Shown here: positions 1-8,285 of the stretch, one piece after another | Numbering within the stretch: position 1 is the first letter of the stretch | How the letters are laid out: each line of letters starts with the position of its first letter | NCBI RefSeq assembly: GCF_004342885.1 | Contig: NZ_SMAB01000005.1 | Coordinates: 91,766-155,765 of the forward strand | DNA length: 64,000 bases | Origin: Tepidibacillus fermentans | GTDB lineage: Bacteria; Bacillota; Bacilli; Tepidibacillales; Tepidibacillaceae | Direction: 5' to 3' | The notes under the pieces: model-generated | Database searches by the model: none | The model's input: the letters and a program-made list of their open reading frames with translations, nothing else | What the model was told of the DNA's origin: nothing | Position numbers and translations under genes: made by a program

Positions 1-315
1 TGGTGATTGTTCATCAATGGAAGTTAAAACTGCACATGTATCTGCATCAAAGCCATATTTTGCTCTGGTATAACCAATTTCACGGATGGTTTCACGAACT
101 ACTTTTGGGATATCCACATAACAAGAAGTAGTGATTTCACCAGCAACTAACACTAATCCCGTAGTTACCGATGTTTCTGCAGCAACTCGAGCATTTGGGT
201 CTTTCTCCAAAATCGCATCAAGAATCGCATCAGAGATTTGGTCACAAATCTTGTCTGGATGACCTTCTGTTACGGATTCCGATGTAAATAAATGGCGCCC
301 CTTTTGTAATGCCAT
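1..315 (-). CDS. metK: S-adenosylmethionine synthetase, N-terminal part (gene runs off the left edge)
   Basis: The product makes S-adenosylmethionine from methionine and ATP in the cytoplasm. The visible 105 residues start [20 protein letters not shown] and continue with [16 protein letters not shown], the characteristic N-terminal metal and ATP-binding segment of MetK. The start ATG at 315 follows AAGGAGG with eight bases between, so it is secure. The C-terminal three quarters lie outside the window. The gene is preceded by a strong promoter at 475-501 and by a leader carrying an intrinsic terminator at 378-405, which suggests control by attenuation. Identity is certain from the sequence; regulation is inferred. 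Confidence 0.97.
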   Translation of the reverse strand, partial: MALQKGRHLFTSESVTEGHPDKICDQISDAILDAILEKDPNARVAAETSVTTGLVLVAGEITTSCYVDIPKVVRETIREIGYTRAKYGFDADTCAVLTSIDEQSP

Positions 316-377
316 AGAGATTACCTCCTTCATAGTTTTAGTATGTATCATCCATCTTGATGGTACTCGATAAAATG

Positions 378-405
378 AAAAAAAACCTTCCTCAGAGGAA
401 AGGCT
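378..405 (-). terminator. Intrinsic terminator inside the metK leader
   Basis: Read on the minus strand, CCTTTCC and GGAAGG form a stem with a short loop, followed at once by eight U residues. It lies between the metK promoter and the metK start, so it must be overridden for metK expression. This is the usual sign of a transcription attenuator. Confidence 0.8.
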
Positions 406-467
406 TCAGTTCATATCCACCTATATTACCTCTTATAACCAAGTCAATAAGAGTATTCATTACCAAT
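394..467 (-). promoter_or_regulatory. Attenuator-like 5' leader of metK, sensor class unknown
   Basis: About 62 bases separate the predicted transcription start (near 467) from the terminator. They contain a 7-bp hairpin, CTCTTAT (453-447) with ATAAGAG (436-430). The 3' arm of that hairpin (AGAGG, 433-429) can instead pair with CCTCT inside the terminator stem (398-394). This gives three mutually exclusive pairings, as in an attenuator. The S-box (SAM-I) core motifs are not present and the leader is too short for that class. What it senses, if anything, is unknown. Confidence 0.5.
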
Positions 468-474
468 GATTTAT

Positions 475-501
475 ATTATAAGAAATATTGAGACGTGTCA
501 A
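475..501 (-). promoter_or_regulatory. Sigma-A type promoter of metK
   Basis: On the minus strand a perfect TTGACA (501-496) is followed after 15 bases by a perfect TATAAT (480-475). The spacing is short by about two bases; a slightly shifted -10 of TAATAT gives 17. The predicted start near 467 puts the attenuator-like leader in the transcript. Confidence 0.7.
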
Positions 502-578
502 TATTAGATATTTACATAAATAGAATAAATAGTGTGTATGAAATGGAATAATTTTTTCATACTACTAAATAGACAGAT

Positions 579-615
579 AAGGGTTATTGGTATAGAGTTA
601 CCAATAACCCTTATG
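579..615 (-). terminator. Hairpin downstream of the SASP gene
   Basis: A 12-bp perfect inverted repeat (GGGTTATTGGTA at 581-592, its complement at 599-610) with a six-base loop, extended by A-T pairs, lies 20 bases past the SASP stop codon. The U-tract is weak, but its position fits a transcription end and separates the SASP gene from metK. Confidence 0.65.
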
Positions 616-634
616 TTATTTAATTAGAACATCA

Positions 635-856
635 TTAAATCATCGTCTTCAAATATTGCTCAGTATTCTGAACAAGCTTGCGAGTCATTGAGCCACCTAC
701 TGCTCCACAGTCTCGAGAAGAAATATATCCCCAATAATCTTCGCTTCCTTGATAAACAGGGATCGCTAACTCAGCAGCAATTTCATATTTCATATTATCT
801 AAGGCTTTATGTGCTTCAGGCACTAATGGTTGTTTTCCCCATTGTCCTCTTGCCAT
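635..856 (-). CDS. Alpha/beta-type small acid-soluble spore protein
   Basis: SASPs of this type coat spore DNA and protect it from UV and chemical damage; they are made in the forespore. The 73-residue product has the two family blocks: YEIAAELAIP around residues 24-33, which holds the germination protease cleavage region, and CGAVGGSMTRKLV around residues 50-62, the conserved DNA-binding segment. The length is normal for the family. The ATG follows AAAAGGTGG with suitable spacing. One cysteine in the second block is unusual because most members have none. The gene is monocistronic, with a hairpin terminator downstream. A sigma-G promoter is expected but I could not locate a convincing one. 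Confidence 0.92.
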   Translation of the reverse strand: MARGQWGKQPLVPEAHKALDNMKYEIAAELAIPVYQGSEDYWGYISSRDCGAVGGSMTRKLVQNTEQYLKTMI

Positions 857-1049
857 ATTTTCACCACCTTTTTTATTGAGGTAGTATTATTATTTGATCG
901 TCTTGTTTTTCTACGCTATTATTTTCATGGAACAAATGTTATTTATATCCTACCTGTTTTCATTTTTCTATACATGTGTTAATCTAATAAGTAAAGTTTC
1001 AATTTTTGTCGAATTTTGCTAAACCAGTTATCAAAAAGGGGTTTTAAAC

Positions 1050-1361
1050 ATGTTAACACCTGATGATATCTTTGAAAAAGAATTTAAACGTTCCATGCGT
1101 GGATATGATATTGATGAAGTCAATGAATTCTTAGATCAAGTGATCCAAGATTATGCAAAACTAATCGAAGAAAATCAGCATCTAAAAAAAGAAAATCAAC
1201 AATTAAAAGCTCAATTGAGCCGTCAACAATACCATACACCCAATATGCAATCTCAGCCTACAGCTAACCCGACCTCTGAAGATAAAAAAATCATAGAAGA
1301 CCTGATTCGTCGAGTTGAAAAATTAGAACGAAAAACAAAATATTTAACAGAACCTCTGTAA
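1050..1361 (+). CDS. gpsB: Cell division/elongation coordinator GpsB (DivIVA family)
   Basis: GpsB shuttles between septum and lateral wall and organises peptidoglycan synthases such as PBP1. The 103 residues begin with the DivIVA/GpsB membrane-binding domain ([22 protein letters not shown], about residues 11-32), followed by a coiled coil to about residue 58. A glutamine/proline/threonine-rich linker follows, then a short C-terminal helix ([20 protein letters not shown]) of the kind that trimerises GpsB. The length separates it from DivIVA itself, which is longer. The ATG has AAAAGGGG upstream. A strong terminator overlaps the stop codon, so the gene is transcribed alone. Confidence 0.93.
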   Translation: MLTPDDIFEKEFKRSMRGYDIDEVNEFLDQVIQDYAKLIEENQHLKKENQQLKAQLSRQQYHTPNMQSQPTANPTSEDKKIIEDLIRRVEKLERKTKYLTEPL

Positions 1362-1381
1362 AATAAAACAGAGGTTTTTTT
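1352..1381 (+). terminator. Intrinsic terminator of gpsB
   Basis: ACCTCTGT pairs with ACAGAGGT across an eight-base loop and is followed by seven T residues. The left arm overlaps the end of gpsB. Confidence 0.9.
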
Positions 1382-1518
1382 AAGTCGCAAATGACATGGT
1401 TAGTATATTCCAAGATGCTCACTTGTCCGTGTATTTCTTTTGAATAAAAGGAAATGAAAGAAATAGGTGGCTTGTATGAGTAATTAACTAAAATAGAATG
1501 GGAAGCGAGGTGGATAGG

Positions 1519-2166
1519 ATGCTTAAACGTTATCTTACTACTCGTGACTACGGTGAAACATCCATAATCATACGTAAATCCGAATTTATCGGTTATGTCA
1601 AACACGTAGAAACAGAAGAAGAAGCGATTGCGTTTATTGACTCTATAAAAAAGAAGCATTGGGACGCCACCCATAATTGTTCCGCCTATGTCATCGGTGA
1701 ACATGATCAAATCCAAAAAGCTAATGATGATGGAGAGCCCAGTGGAACAGCCGGTAAACCGATTTTAGAAGTAATCAAGAAACAACAGTTAAAAGACACT
1801 TGTATTGTTGTTACCCGCTACTTTGGGGGTATTCTTCTAGGGGCTGGCGGTCTCATTCGTGCTTATGGTCAAACAGCAAGTGAAGCGATCAAAGCTGCAG
1901 GTGTAATTGAACGAGTTTTACACACTGTTATTGATATCAACATTGATTATACATGGTTAGGAAAAATAGAAAATGAATTGAATAACCGCGCATATCGCAT
2001 TAAGGATATTGAGTATCTTGACCGCGTGACGATCCATGTATTGGTTGAAGAAGGAAATGAAGAAAACTTTATCAATTGGATAATCGACTTAACGAATGGT
2101 CAAGCGAAAGTAACACGAAAAGATCAAATTTATGTAGATATACCCTACGAACAAAAAGATGCCTAG
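1519..2166 (+). CDS. yvyE: YigZ/IMPACT family protein (YvyE homologue)
   Basis: This family has an N-terminal UPF0029 (Impact) domain and a C-terminal DUF1949 domain with an EF-G domain IV-like fold. Its bacterial role is not firmly known. In 215 residues from ATG 1519 the family signature appears as NDDGEPSGTAGKPILEVI and VTRYFGGILLGAGGLIRAYG. The ATG at 1519 is preferred over an upstream in-frame ATG at 1498 because GAGGTGG lies just before it, and the upstream ATG has no ribosome binding site. The neighbour on the opposite strand is an LCP gene, as often seen for yvyE in Bacillus. The gene ends in a shared bidirectional terminator. Confidence 0.9.
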   Translation: MLKRYLTTRDYGETSIIIRKSEFIGYVKHVETEEEAIAFIDSIKKKHWDATHNCSAYVIGEHDQIQKANDDGEPSGTAGKPILEVIKKQQLKDTCIVVTRYFGGILLGAGGLIRAYGQTASEAIKAAGVIERVLHTVIDINIDYTWLGKIENELNNRAYRIKDIEYLDRVTIHVLVEEGNEENFINWIIDLTNGQAKVTRKDQIYVDIPYEQKDA

Positions 2167-2182
2167 CATTTAGGCATCTTTC
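2155..2182. terminator. Bidirectional terminator between yvyE and the LCP gene
   Basis: AAAGATGCC and GGCATCTTT form a perfect stem around a nine-base loop, with A/T-rich sequence on both sides. It serves the convergent genes ending at 2166 (plus) and 2185 (minus). Confidence 0.8.
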
Positions 2183-2184
2183 AT

Positions 2185-3249
2185 TCATCTCTTTCCACTT
2201 TTCGGATTTTCCCAGCCAGTTTGTTCTCTAATTAATTCTTTGATCTCTGCTGGGGTAGGTTCTCTTTGGTCCATGCCTACAGTTGGGTCAGTAAGTACGG
2301 TGTTCTCATCTGCATTCAGTCTTTCCTTTAATAAACCTGAAACCCTCTCTCTTTCTTGATCAGTAATTAAGACATACCATAAGTCTTGAGGACCAAATCT
2401 TGCAGGAATCGCTTTATAATGAATCGATTCAATATTGTTACTGGTATAATCTTTAAACTGTTTTGCTAAAGATATCATGTCACTCTTTGTTAAATCCGTA
2501 GATATCCCACTTCCAATGGCATCTAGAAACTTATCTATTTTTAAAGGAGATCTTATTTCAGTACTTTGATCAATAAATGCTTTTATAAATTGCTGTTGGC
2601 GATCGTTCCTACCAAAATCCCCCTTTGAATCATGTCGAAAACGTGCAAAATATAAAGCTTGGTCGGCATTTAATACGTGGTACCCCTCATCTGGATAATT
2701 TAAATATGGTATTTCTTTTTGAACAAATTTAGATAAATCTTTATCTACGTATAGTCGAATACCTCCGATAGCCTTAATAGCGCGATAAATCCCATCATAA
2801 TTTGTTAAAATATAATTGTCAATATAAATATTTGCAAAGTTTTCTACAGTAGCGATTGTAGTAGCTATACCATACTGGTAAGCTGCATTAATTTTATCTT
2901 TATAACCTTTTCCAGCAATTTCAACATAAGTATCTCGTGGAATGGATGTTAGTGTAATTTTTTTCGTTTTGTCATTCACAATCGCGATAATAATCACATC
3001 TGTTCGTCCAACATCATTTTGCTTTTTTGAATCCCTATCGATTCCTAAAAGTAAAAAGGCCCTAGACTCTTGATTCTCATCATTACTAACTCCTGTATTA
3101 ATTCTTTCTACAGGCTTGTACATTTGATCAATCGTTTTATTTAAACGAAAATAGGAATATCCAACGGTTACTAATGATAAGAACAAAAAAATAAATACCG
3201 TCCGTATAACCCATTTTCTATAACGGCGTTTCTTAGTACGGGATTTCAA
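2185..3249 (-). CDS. LytR-CpsA-Psr (LCP) family cell-wall polymer ligase, copy 1
   Basis: LCP enzymes transfer polyprenyl-linked teichoic acids or polysaccharides onto peptidoglycan on the outer face of the membrane. The 354-residue protein has a basic N-terminus, one membrane helix at about residues 12-33 and the LCP domain from about residue 65. The domain shows FLLLGIDRD, TDVIIIAIV, SIPRDTYVEI and RFRHDSKGDFGRNDRQQQ, which include the conserved arginines and aspartates that bind the pyrophosphate lipid. It lies downstream of the module 1 sugar operon but is separated from it by a terminator at 3326-3352, so it probably has its own promoter. A second copy at 24623-25561 serves module 2. Confidence 0.93.
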   Translation of the reverse strand: MKSRTKKRRYRKWVIRTVFIFLFLSLVTVGYSYFRLNKTIDQMYKPVERINTGVSNDENQESRAFLLLGIDRDSKKQNDVGRTDVIIIAIVNDKTKKITLTSIPRDTYVEIAGKGYKDKINAAYQYGIATTIATVENFANIYIDNYILTNYDGIYRAIKAIGGIRLYVDKDLSKFVQKEIPYLNYPDEGYHVLNADQALYFARFRHDSKGDFGRNDRQQQFIKAFIDQSTEIRSPLKIDKFLDAIGSGISTDLTKSDMISLAKQFKDYTSNNIESIHYKAIPARFGPQDLWYVLITDQERERVSGLLKERLNADENTVLTDPTVGMDQREPTPAEIKELIREQTGWENPKSGKR

Positions 3250-3325
3250 TGATTAGACCTCCTTGTTGAGCAAACATTCTCATATATTGTATCAAAACTA
3301 CTTTAATTATATCTACAAAATTTAC

Positions 3326-3352
3326 AAAAAAAAGCTTCTATCGAAGCCTTTT
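3326..3352 (-). terminator. Terminator at the end of the module 1 sugar operon
   Basis: On the minus strand AAAGGCTTC, loop GATA and GAAGCTTTT form a stem with one G-U pair, followed by a run of T. It closes the long operon whose last gene ends at 3370. Confidence 0.85.
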
Positions 3353-3369
3353 TAACTATTTAGGAAAAT

Positions 3370-5244
3370 TTACACTTTTAATGGTTCACTTTTCCCTTCC
3401 ACATTTTCTTTCCCTTTATACTGAAAGGTTGGAACAAGATCCTTTAATGCTTGTTTGATTTCATGTTCATCCTTATCTAAAACCACTGTTAATTTTTGAA
3501 TTTCTTGATTGAATTCTGTGTAATCTATCTCTGTTGGTTTTGCAATAAAAATTCTTTGATGTTTGGTTTTGGTTGTTCCTTCTTCTTGTGTAAGAATCTC
3601 TTCATACAATTTTTCCCCTGGTCTTATCCCTGTATATTTTATTTTAATATCTTCATCAACCTTTAAGCCAGATAGTCGAATCAAGTCTTTCGCTAAATCG
3701 ACAATTTTAACTGGATTACCCATGTCTAGAATAAAAATTTCCCCGCCTTTTGCCATGGCTCCAGCTTGAATGACTAATTGAACAGCTTCCGGAATCGTCA
3801 TAAAGAAACGAACCATCTCAGGATGAGTAACCGTTACAGGTCCACCTTGCTCAATTTGTTTTTTAAACAATGGAATGACACTGCCTCTACTTCCTAAAAC
3901 ATTTCCAAATCGGACGGCAACAAACTTTGTCGGACTTACTTTATCTAAAGCTTGGATGAACATTTCCGCAATCCGTTTTGTGGTTCCCATTACACTTGTA
4001 GGGTTTACAGCCTTATCCGTCGAGATTAAGACGAAACGTTCCGCTCCGAAATCATGGGCTGCTTCTGCTATATTCTTGGTACCAAACACATTATTCTTGA
4101 TCGCTTCAGAGGGGTTTTTTTCCATCAAAGGAACGTGTTTATGAGCAGCAGCATGAAACACCACCTCTGGTCGAAACTCACGGAAAATCCTTTCTACTCG
4201 ACTCTTATCTTGGATATCGGCAATGATTGGTTCAATTTGTAATTCTGGATATTGGTTACGAAGTTCCATATCGATTCCATAAATGCTATTTTCGCCATGA
4301 CCTAACAATACCAATTGTTTGGGATGAAAACGTGCGATCTGCCTAGATAATTCTGAGCCAATGGACCCTCCAGCTCCTGTAACTAAAACAACTCGATCCT
4401 TTAAATAATCAGATATTTCTTCTAGATCTACTTTTACAGGATCTCTCCCTAACAAGTCCTCCACATCCACATCACGAATCTTAACGGATAATTTTCCTTC
4501 CAAAATATCCTTCACACTGGCAGGTAATATTTTCACCTGTGCACCCGTCGTTTTACAAATATCAATAATTTTGCGTAATTCTTGTTTCGATGCAGAAGGC
4601 ATTGCAATGATAATATCTTGTACCCTTAGCTGTTTAACGATTTTGGGAATATCATTACGGTTTCCCACAATCGGTACACCTAGAATTTCTAAGCCTAATT
4701 TTTCAGGGTCATCATCAATCATGGCAACAGGGTAGAAATGGGTCGTGTTTCGTAATTCTTTGATCACCAACGCTCCAGCATCCCCTGCTCCGACAACGAG
4801 TGTTCTTCGATCTCCTTGCTTTAAATCACCTAGGAAAAATCGATCATGAAAGAGACGCCAAGCTAAACGACTTCCACCAATCGCAATGGTCATGATAAAG
4901 AAACTAATGAGAAAAATCGACCGTGGAATGATATTCGTCTCGATTGATTCTTGAACAAAATGATTGATGATTAACAAAACAGCCGTTGAGATCACATTGG
5001 CTTTAATTAACGTATATAATTCTCCAACACTTACATAGGCCCAAACCTTTTTATATAAATGATACCAATGATAAACGAGTACGGTTAAAATCGCATAAGA
5101 TAAGGCTGCATAAGGGACGAATTTCCAATAAAAAGAAGGAATCGAATACTCAAAACGTAGCAAATAAGCCCATAATACAGACAATGAGATTAGGGCAACA
5201 TCGATAAATATTAAGATGATTCTTCTTTTCTGCTTTGAGTTCAT
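3370..5244 (-). CDS. Membrane-bound nucleotide-sugar 4,6-dehydratase (EpsC/PglF/CapD type)
   Basis: This class converts UDP-GlcNAc to the UDP-4-keto-6-deoxy sugar, the first step to bacillosamine-type sugars. Of 624 residues, about 1-125 hold four membrane helices. A Rossmann-like CoA-binding domain follows (VVGAGDAGALVIKEL, near 150), then an extended SDR domain from about 285 (VLVTGAGGSIGSELSRQI). The large-SDR catalytic region reads STDKAVNPTSVMGTTKR: methionine replaces the usual tyrosine of the YxxxK motif, which is normal for PglF and WbpM. The length is as expected for full-length membrane versions. It is the last gene of the operon. Its likely partner is the C4 aminotransferase at 8926-10080. 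Confidence 0.92.
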   Translation of the reverse strand: MNSKQKRRIILIFIDVALISLSVLWAYLLRFEYSIPSFYWKFVPYAALSYAILTVLVYHWYHLYKKVWAYVSVGELYTLIKANVISTAVLLIINHFVQESIETNIIPRSIFLISFFIMTIAIGGSRLAWRLFHDRFFLGDLKQGDRRTLVVGAGDAGALVIKELRNTTHFYPVAMIDDDPEKLGLEILGVPIVGNRNDIPKIVKQLRVQDIIIAMPSASKQELRKIIDICKTTGAQVKILPASVKDILEGKLSVKIRDVDVEDLLGRDPVKVDLEEISDYLKDRVVLVTGAGGSIGSELSRQIARFHPKQLVLLGHGENSIYGIDMELRNQYPELQIEPIIADIQDKSRVERIFREFRPEVVFHAAAHKHVPLMEKNPSEAIKNNVFGTKNIAEAAHDFGAERFVLISTDKAVNPTSVMGTTKRIAEMFIQALDKVSPTKFVAVRFGNVLGSRGSVIPLFKKQIEQGGPVTVTHPEMVRFFMTIPEAVQLVIQAGAMAKGGEIFILDMGNPVKIVDLAKDLIRLSGLKVDEDIKIKYTGIRPGEKLYEEILTQEEGTTKTKHQRIFIAKPTEIDYTEFNQEIQKLTVVLDKDEHEIKQALKDLVPTFQYKGKENVEGKSEPLKV

Positions 5245-5321
5245 TCTGATCCCCTCTTCTAAGCTTGTTTACCAATTATAGAATATATCATAAATTATTC
5301 ATTCCTAAATCTTTTTCTGAA

Positions 5322-6035
5322 TTATTGATTTTTTAACAATTGTTCCTCAGGTACGTCCCTTAATTTCTTCGCTGGATTTCCAACGACAAGCGCTCTTGCT
5401 TCCACATCTTTCGTAACGACACTACCAGCCCCAACTGCACCATCTTCTTCAATCACTTTCCCTGGTAAAACAGTAACATTTGCTCCGATTCTTCCACCGT
5501 TTTTGACAACAACACCTTTAAATTTTTCAAAGCGTTCTTTACTCCTTGCCATATAGTTATCATTTGTGGTAACGACACCAGGGGCAATAAAGACATAATC
5601 TCCTAATTCGGAATAGGCAGTGATGTAAGCATTGGTTTCTAGTTTACAATAATCACCAACCGTACAATCATTTTCAATGGCCACACCTCGACCGATTATC
5701 GTCCGTTTACCTATGGTAACCCGTTCACGTATGGTTGCTAAATCGGCTACAAATACTCCATTGGCTAATTTTGCATTCGCATAGACGATGGAATTTGTTC
5801 CAATGGTACATTCATCACCAATAACCGCTGGTGGTTCCACTTTTAATTCCTTTAACGCTGAATTTTTTGCTCTCATCGGTTGTTTCCCAATGACCACATT
5901 ATCATGGATAACTACATTGTTCCCAATTTTCGTTCCATCATAAATGATGACGTTATGCCCAATAATCACATTTTCACCAAATTCTACATGATTGCCGATT
6001 ACAACGTTTTTCCCCATTTCTACAGGTTGACCCAT
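5322..6035 (-). CDS. Left-handed beta-helix N-acetyltransferase (WbpD/WxcM-N-like)
   Basis: The 237-residue protein is almost entirely hexapeptide repeats (for example GKNVVIGNHVEFGENVIIGH), which fold into a left-handed beta helix. It ends with the GAVGAGSVVTKDV and LVVGNPAKKLRDVP motifs of sugar O/N-acetyltransferases. The start lies 3 bases from the preceding epimerase stop, so translation is coupled. In this operon it most likely acetylates an amino sugar made by one of the two DegT-type aminotransferases. The C3 amino group of a uronic acid (WbpD-type) and the C4 amino group of a bacillosamine precursor are both possible. It is longer than a typical WbpD of about 190 residues. Acetyl-CoA as donor is inferred from the family. 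Confidence 0.82.
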   Translation of the reverse strand: MGQPVEMGKNVVIGNHVEFGENVIIGHNVIIYDGTKIGNNVVIHDNVVIGKQPMRAKNSALKELKVEPPAVIGDECTIGTNSIVYANAKLANGVFVADLATIRERVTIGKRTIIGRGVAIENDCTVGDYCKLETNAYITAYSELGDYVFIAPGVVTTNDNYMARSKERFEKFKGVVVKNGGRIGANVTVLPGKVIEEDGAVGAGSVVTKDVEARALVVGNPAKKLRDVPEEQLLKNQ

Positions 6036-6037
6036 CT

Positions 6038-7123
6038 TTATCTCCCTCGTTCCTCATCAAAAAATAAATGAATATGATTGACAATTTGGCTGGAGGCATC
6101 CCCATTCCCATATAGATGTTCATTGTAAGTAGTTGGTTGCCATGCTCCAACAATTTGCGCTAAATTTTCTTCGATTGGATTGACTAAACGGTTCCAACCT
6201 ACTTCAACAGTTTCTACCCATTCCGTTTGATCACGCAAAGTGAAACATGGTACTTTTGCAAAGTAGGCTTCTTTTTGCACACCACCAGAATCGGTTACAA
6301 TGGCTTTTGCGTGATTTTCCAAAAACACCATTTCTAAATAAGAAATGGGTGGAATGACTTTAAGATTGGTTGCTTGTAATACAGATTCAATTCCAGCCTC
6401 TTTTAATTTATTCTCTGTTCTTGGATGTAGCGGAAGCAATACCGTCTCATTTAACTTCGCCAACGATTCAAAAATTGCTTTTAACCGATTTAAATCATCT
6501 GTATTCTCTGCACGGTGAATCGTCGCTAAAATGTATTGTTTCTCTTCTACTCCGAAATCATTTAATTCATATTGTTCTGCTGCCATTTGGGAGTAATAAA
6601 CGAATGCATCATACATCACATCTCCTACATGAAAGACATTCTTGGTAATTCCTTCATTTTTCAGATTTTGAATCGCAGTTTCTGTAGGAGCAAAGAGAAT
6701 TTCCGAAACATGGTCGGTTAAGATTCGATTGATTTCTTCGGGCATTCGTTTGTTAAAGCTCCTTAGACCTGCTTCCACATGAAAAAGTGGAATATGAAGC
6801 TTGCTGGCAGCTAGAGCACCCGCTAGTGTGGAGTTCGTATCCCCATAGACAAGTACCGCATCTGGTTTCTCTTGTAGCAGGACTTCTTCAATTTTGGTCA
6901 ACATTTCGCCCGTTTGCTTGCCATGACTCGCTGAACCAACCCCAAGATCGTAATCCGGTTTTGGAATATTTAATTCCTCAAAGAAGATTCCTGACATTTT
7001 ATAATCATAATGTTGCCCTGTATTAACTAAGATTTCTCGATACACCTTTCGAAGCTCTCTTGAGACTGGAGCCACCTTGATAAATTGTGGCCTCGCACCA
7101 ACAATTGTCACAATTTTACGCAT
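6038..7123 (-). CDS. UDP-GlcNAc 2-epimerase family (WecB/MnaA/WbpI)
   Basis: Members interconvert UDP-GlcNAc and UDP-ManNAc, or the 2,3-diacetamido uronic acid equivalents (WbpI). From ATG 7123 the product is 361 residues starting MRKIVTIVGARPQFIK. Family motifs are present: GDTNSTLAGALAA near 90, HVEAGLRSFNKRMPEEINR near 115 and TDSGGVQKEAYF near 275. The ATG at 7123 is favoured because AGGTG lies six bases upstream, although an in-frame GTG exists at 7132. In an operon with 6-dehydrogenase, 3-dehydrogenase, aminotransferase and acetyltransferase homologues, a WbpI-like role is the attractive reading. Plain MnaA activity for ManNAc is the alternative and cannot be excluded from sequence alone. 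Confidence 0.92.
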   Translation of the reverse strand: MRKIVTIVGARPQFIKVAPVSRELRKVYREILVNTGQHYDYKMSGIFFEELNIPKPDYDLGVGSASHGKQTGEMLTKIEEVLLQEKPDAVLVYGDTNSTLAGALAASKLHIPLFHVEAGLRSFNKRMPEEINRILTDHVSEILFAPTETAIQNLKNEGITKNVFHVGDVMYDAFVYYSQMAAEQYELNDFGVEEKQYILATIHRAENTDDLNRLKAIFESLAKLNETVLLPLHPRTENKLKEAGIESVLQATNLKVIPPISYLEMVFLENHAKAIVTDSGGVQKEAYFAKVPCFTLRDQTEWVETVEVGWNRLVNPIEENLAQIVGAWQPTTYNEHLYGNGDASSQIVNHIHLFFDEERGR

Positions 7124-7141
7124 TTCATTCACCTATTTTGA

Positions 7142-8251
7142 TTATGATTGATGATAAAATTCTTTGATTTTGGCTACAACATATTCTTGTTGCTCTTTCC
7201 TTAATTCAGGATACATGGGTAATGAAAGAGCTTCTTTCGCTGCTTTCTCACTTTCGGGCAGATCTCCCTCTTTATATCCTAAGTCAGCAAATACAGGTTG
7301 CATATGTAAAGGTAGTGGATAATAAATCATCGTTTGCACACCTTGTTCCTTTAAATAGGCTTGTAGCGCATCCCGATCTTTGACTCGAATCGTATATTGA
7401 TGATAAATATGATAACTGTTTTCGTCTTCGTAAGGTGTAACGACTTCTTTTAGATCAGAAAGTAGTTGTGTATAATAAGCTGCATGTTTCCTTCTTAACT
7501 CACTCCACGCATCTAAGTGAGGGAACTTCACATTTAGAATAGCAGCTTGCATCTCATCAAGACGACTATTGTAGCCAAGAACATGGTGATAATATTTCGG
7601 CTTGCTACCATGTACACGAATCACTCTTATTTTTTCTGCTAATTGATCATCGTTTGTGACAATCATACCCGCATCGCCATATGCACCAAGGTTCTTTGTC
7701 GGGAAGAAACTAAAACAAGCCGTATCGCCAAATCCACCCACTTTTCTGCCTTTATATTCCGCACCAATAGCCTGTGCCGCATCTTCAATAACGAATAAGT
7801 TATGTTTTTCCGCGATTTCCAGAATAGGATCCATGTCTGCTGCTTGTCCATAGAGATGAACAGGGATGATCGCTTTTGTTTTTTCTGTGATTTTTGCTTC
7901 AATTAAAGCAGGATTGATATTAAAGGTTTTTGGATCAATATCGACAAAAACAGGTTTTGCGCCAATTCTTGCGATCGAACCCGCTGTAGCAAAAAATGTA
8001 AATGGAGTGGTAATGACTTCATCCCCTGGCTGAATGCCACAGGCTAATAAAGAAATATGTAATGCGTCACTGCCATTTGCCACACCAATACCATGGGCAA
8101 CATGACTATATTTCGCAATATCTTTTTCTAATTTTTTTACATTCTCGCCTAAAATAAAATGGGATGAACTCATCACTTTTTCTAAAGCTTGAAAAATTTC
8201 CTCTTTTAAATGTTGATATTGTTCAGATAAATCTAACATTGGTATATTCAT
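7142..8251 (-). CDS. DegT/DnrJ/EryC1 aminotransferase (WbpE/WlbC-like)
   Basis: PLP-dependent enzymes of this family aminate keto-sugar nucleotides. From 8251 the product is 369 residues starting [19 protein letters not shown]. The PLP lysine lies in [17 protein letters not shown] near residue 185, and the dyad around [19 protein letters not shown] binds cofactor phosphate and ring. The ATG at 8251 (or its neighbour at 8254) follows GGAGG; an upstream in-frame ATG at 8296 would overlap the preceding gene. The MLDLSEQ start and overall pattern resemble C3-aminotransferases of the WbpE/WlbC type that act on 3-keto uronic acids. This fits the 3-dehydrogenase gene at 12753-13778. Substrate assignment is inference. 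Confidence 0.9.
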   Translation of the reverse strand: MNIPMLDLSEQYQHLKEEIFQALEKVMSSSHFILGENVKKLEKDIAKYSHVAHGIGVANGSDALHISLLACGIQPGDEVITTPFTFFATAGSIARIGAKPVFVDIDPKTFNINPALIEAKITEKTKAIIPVHLYGQAADMDPILEIAEKHNLFVIEDAAQAIGAEYKGRKVGGFGDTACFSFFPTKNLGAYGDAGMIVTNDDQLAEKIRVIRVHGSKPKYYHHVLGYNSRLDEMQAAILNVKFPHLDAWSELRRKHAAYYTQLLSDLKEVVTPYEDENSYHIYHQYTIRVKDRDALQAYLKEQGVQTMIYYPLPLHMQPVFADLGYKEGDLPESEKAAKEALSLPMYPELRKEQQEYVVAKIKEFYHQS

Positions 8252-8285
8252 CATAAAATCCTCCATAATACCTAATATGTAGTGG

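Noticed and set aside
316..475. SAM-I (S-box) riboswitch upstream of metK
   Set aside because: The conserved kink-turn and GATGAA-type core are absent, and the region before the terminator (about 62 bases) is too short for the four-way junction.
857..1049. Sigma-G promoter for the SASP gene
   Set aside because: An AATACTA-like -10 is present but no suitable -35 lies 17-18 bases upstream.
1291..1716. Minus-strand open frame of 141 codons across gpsB and yvyE
   Set aside because: It is antisense to two clear genes and crosses the gpsB terminator; the translation has no family resemblance.
3250..3325. Promoter for the first LCP gene
   Set aside because: TTGTAG and TACAAT occur but are 21 bases apart; I could not support a promoter call.
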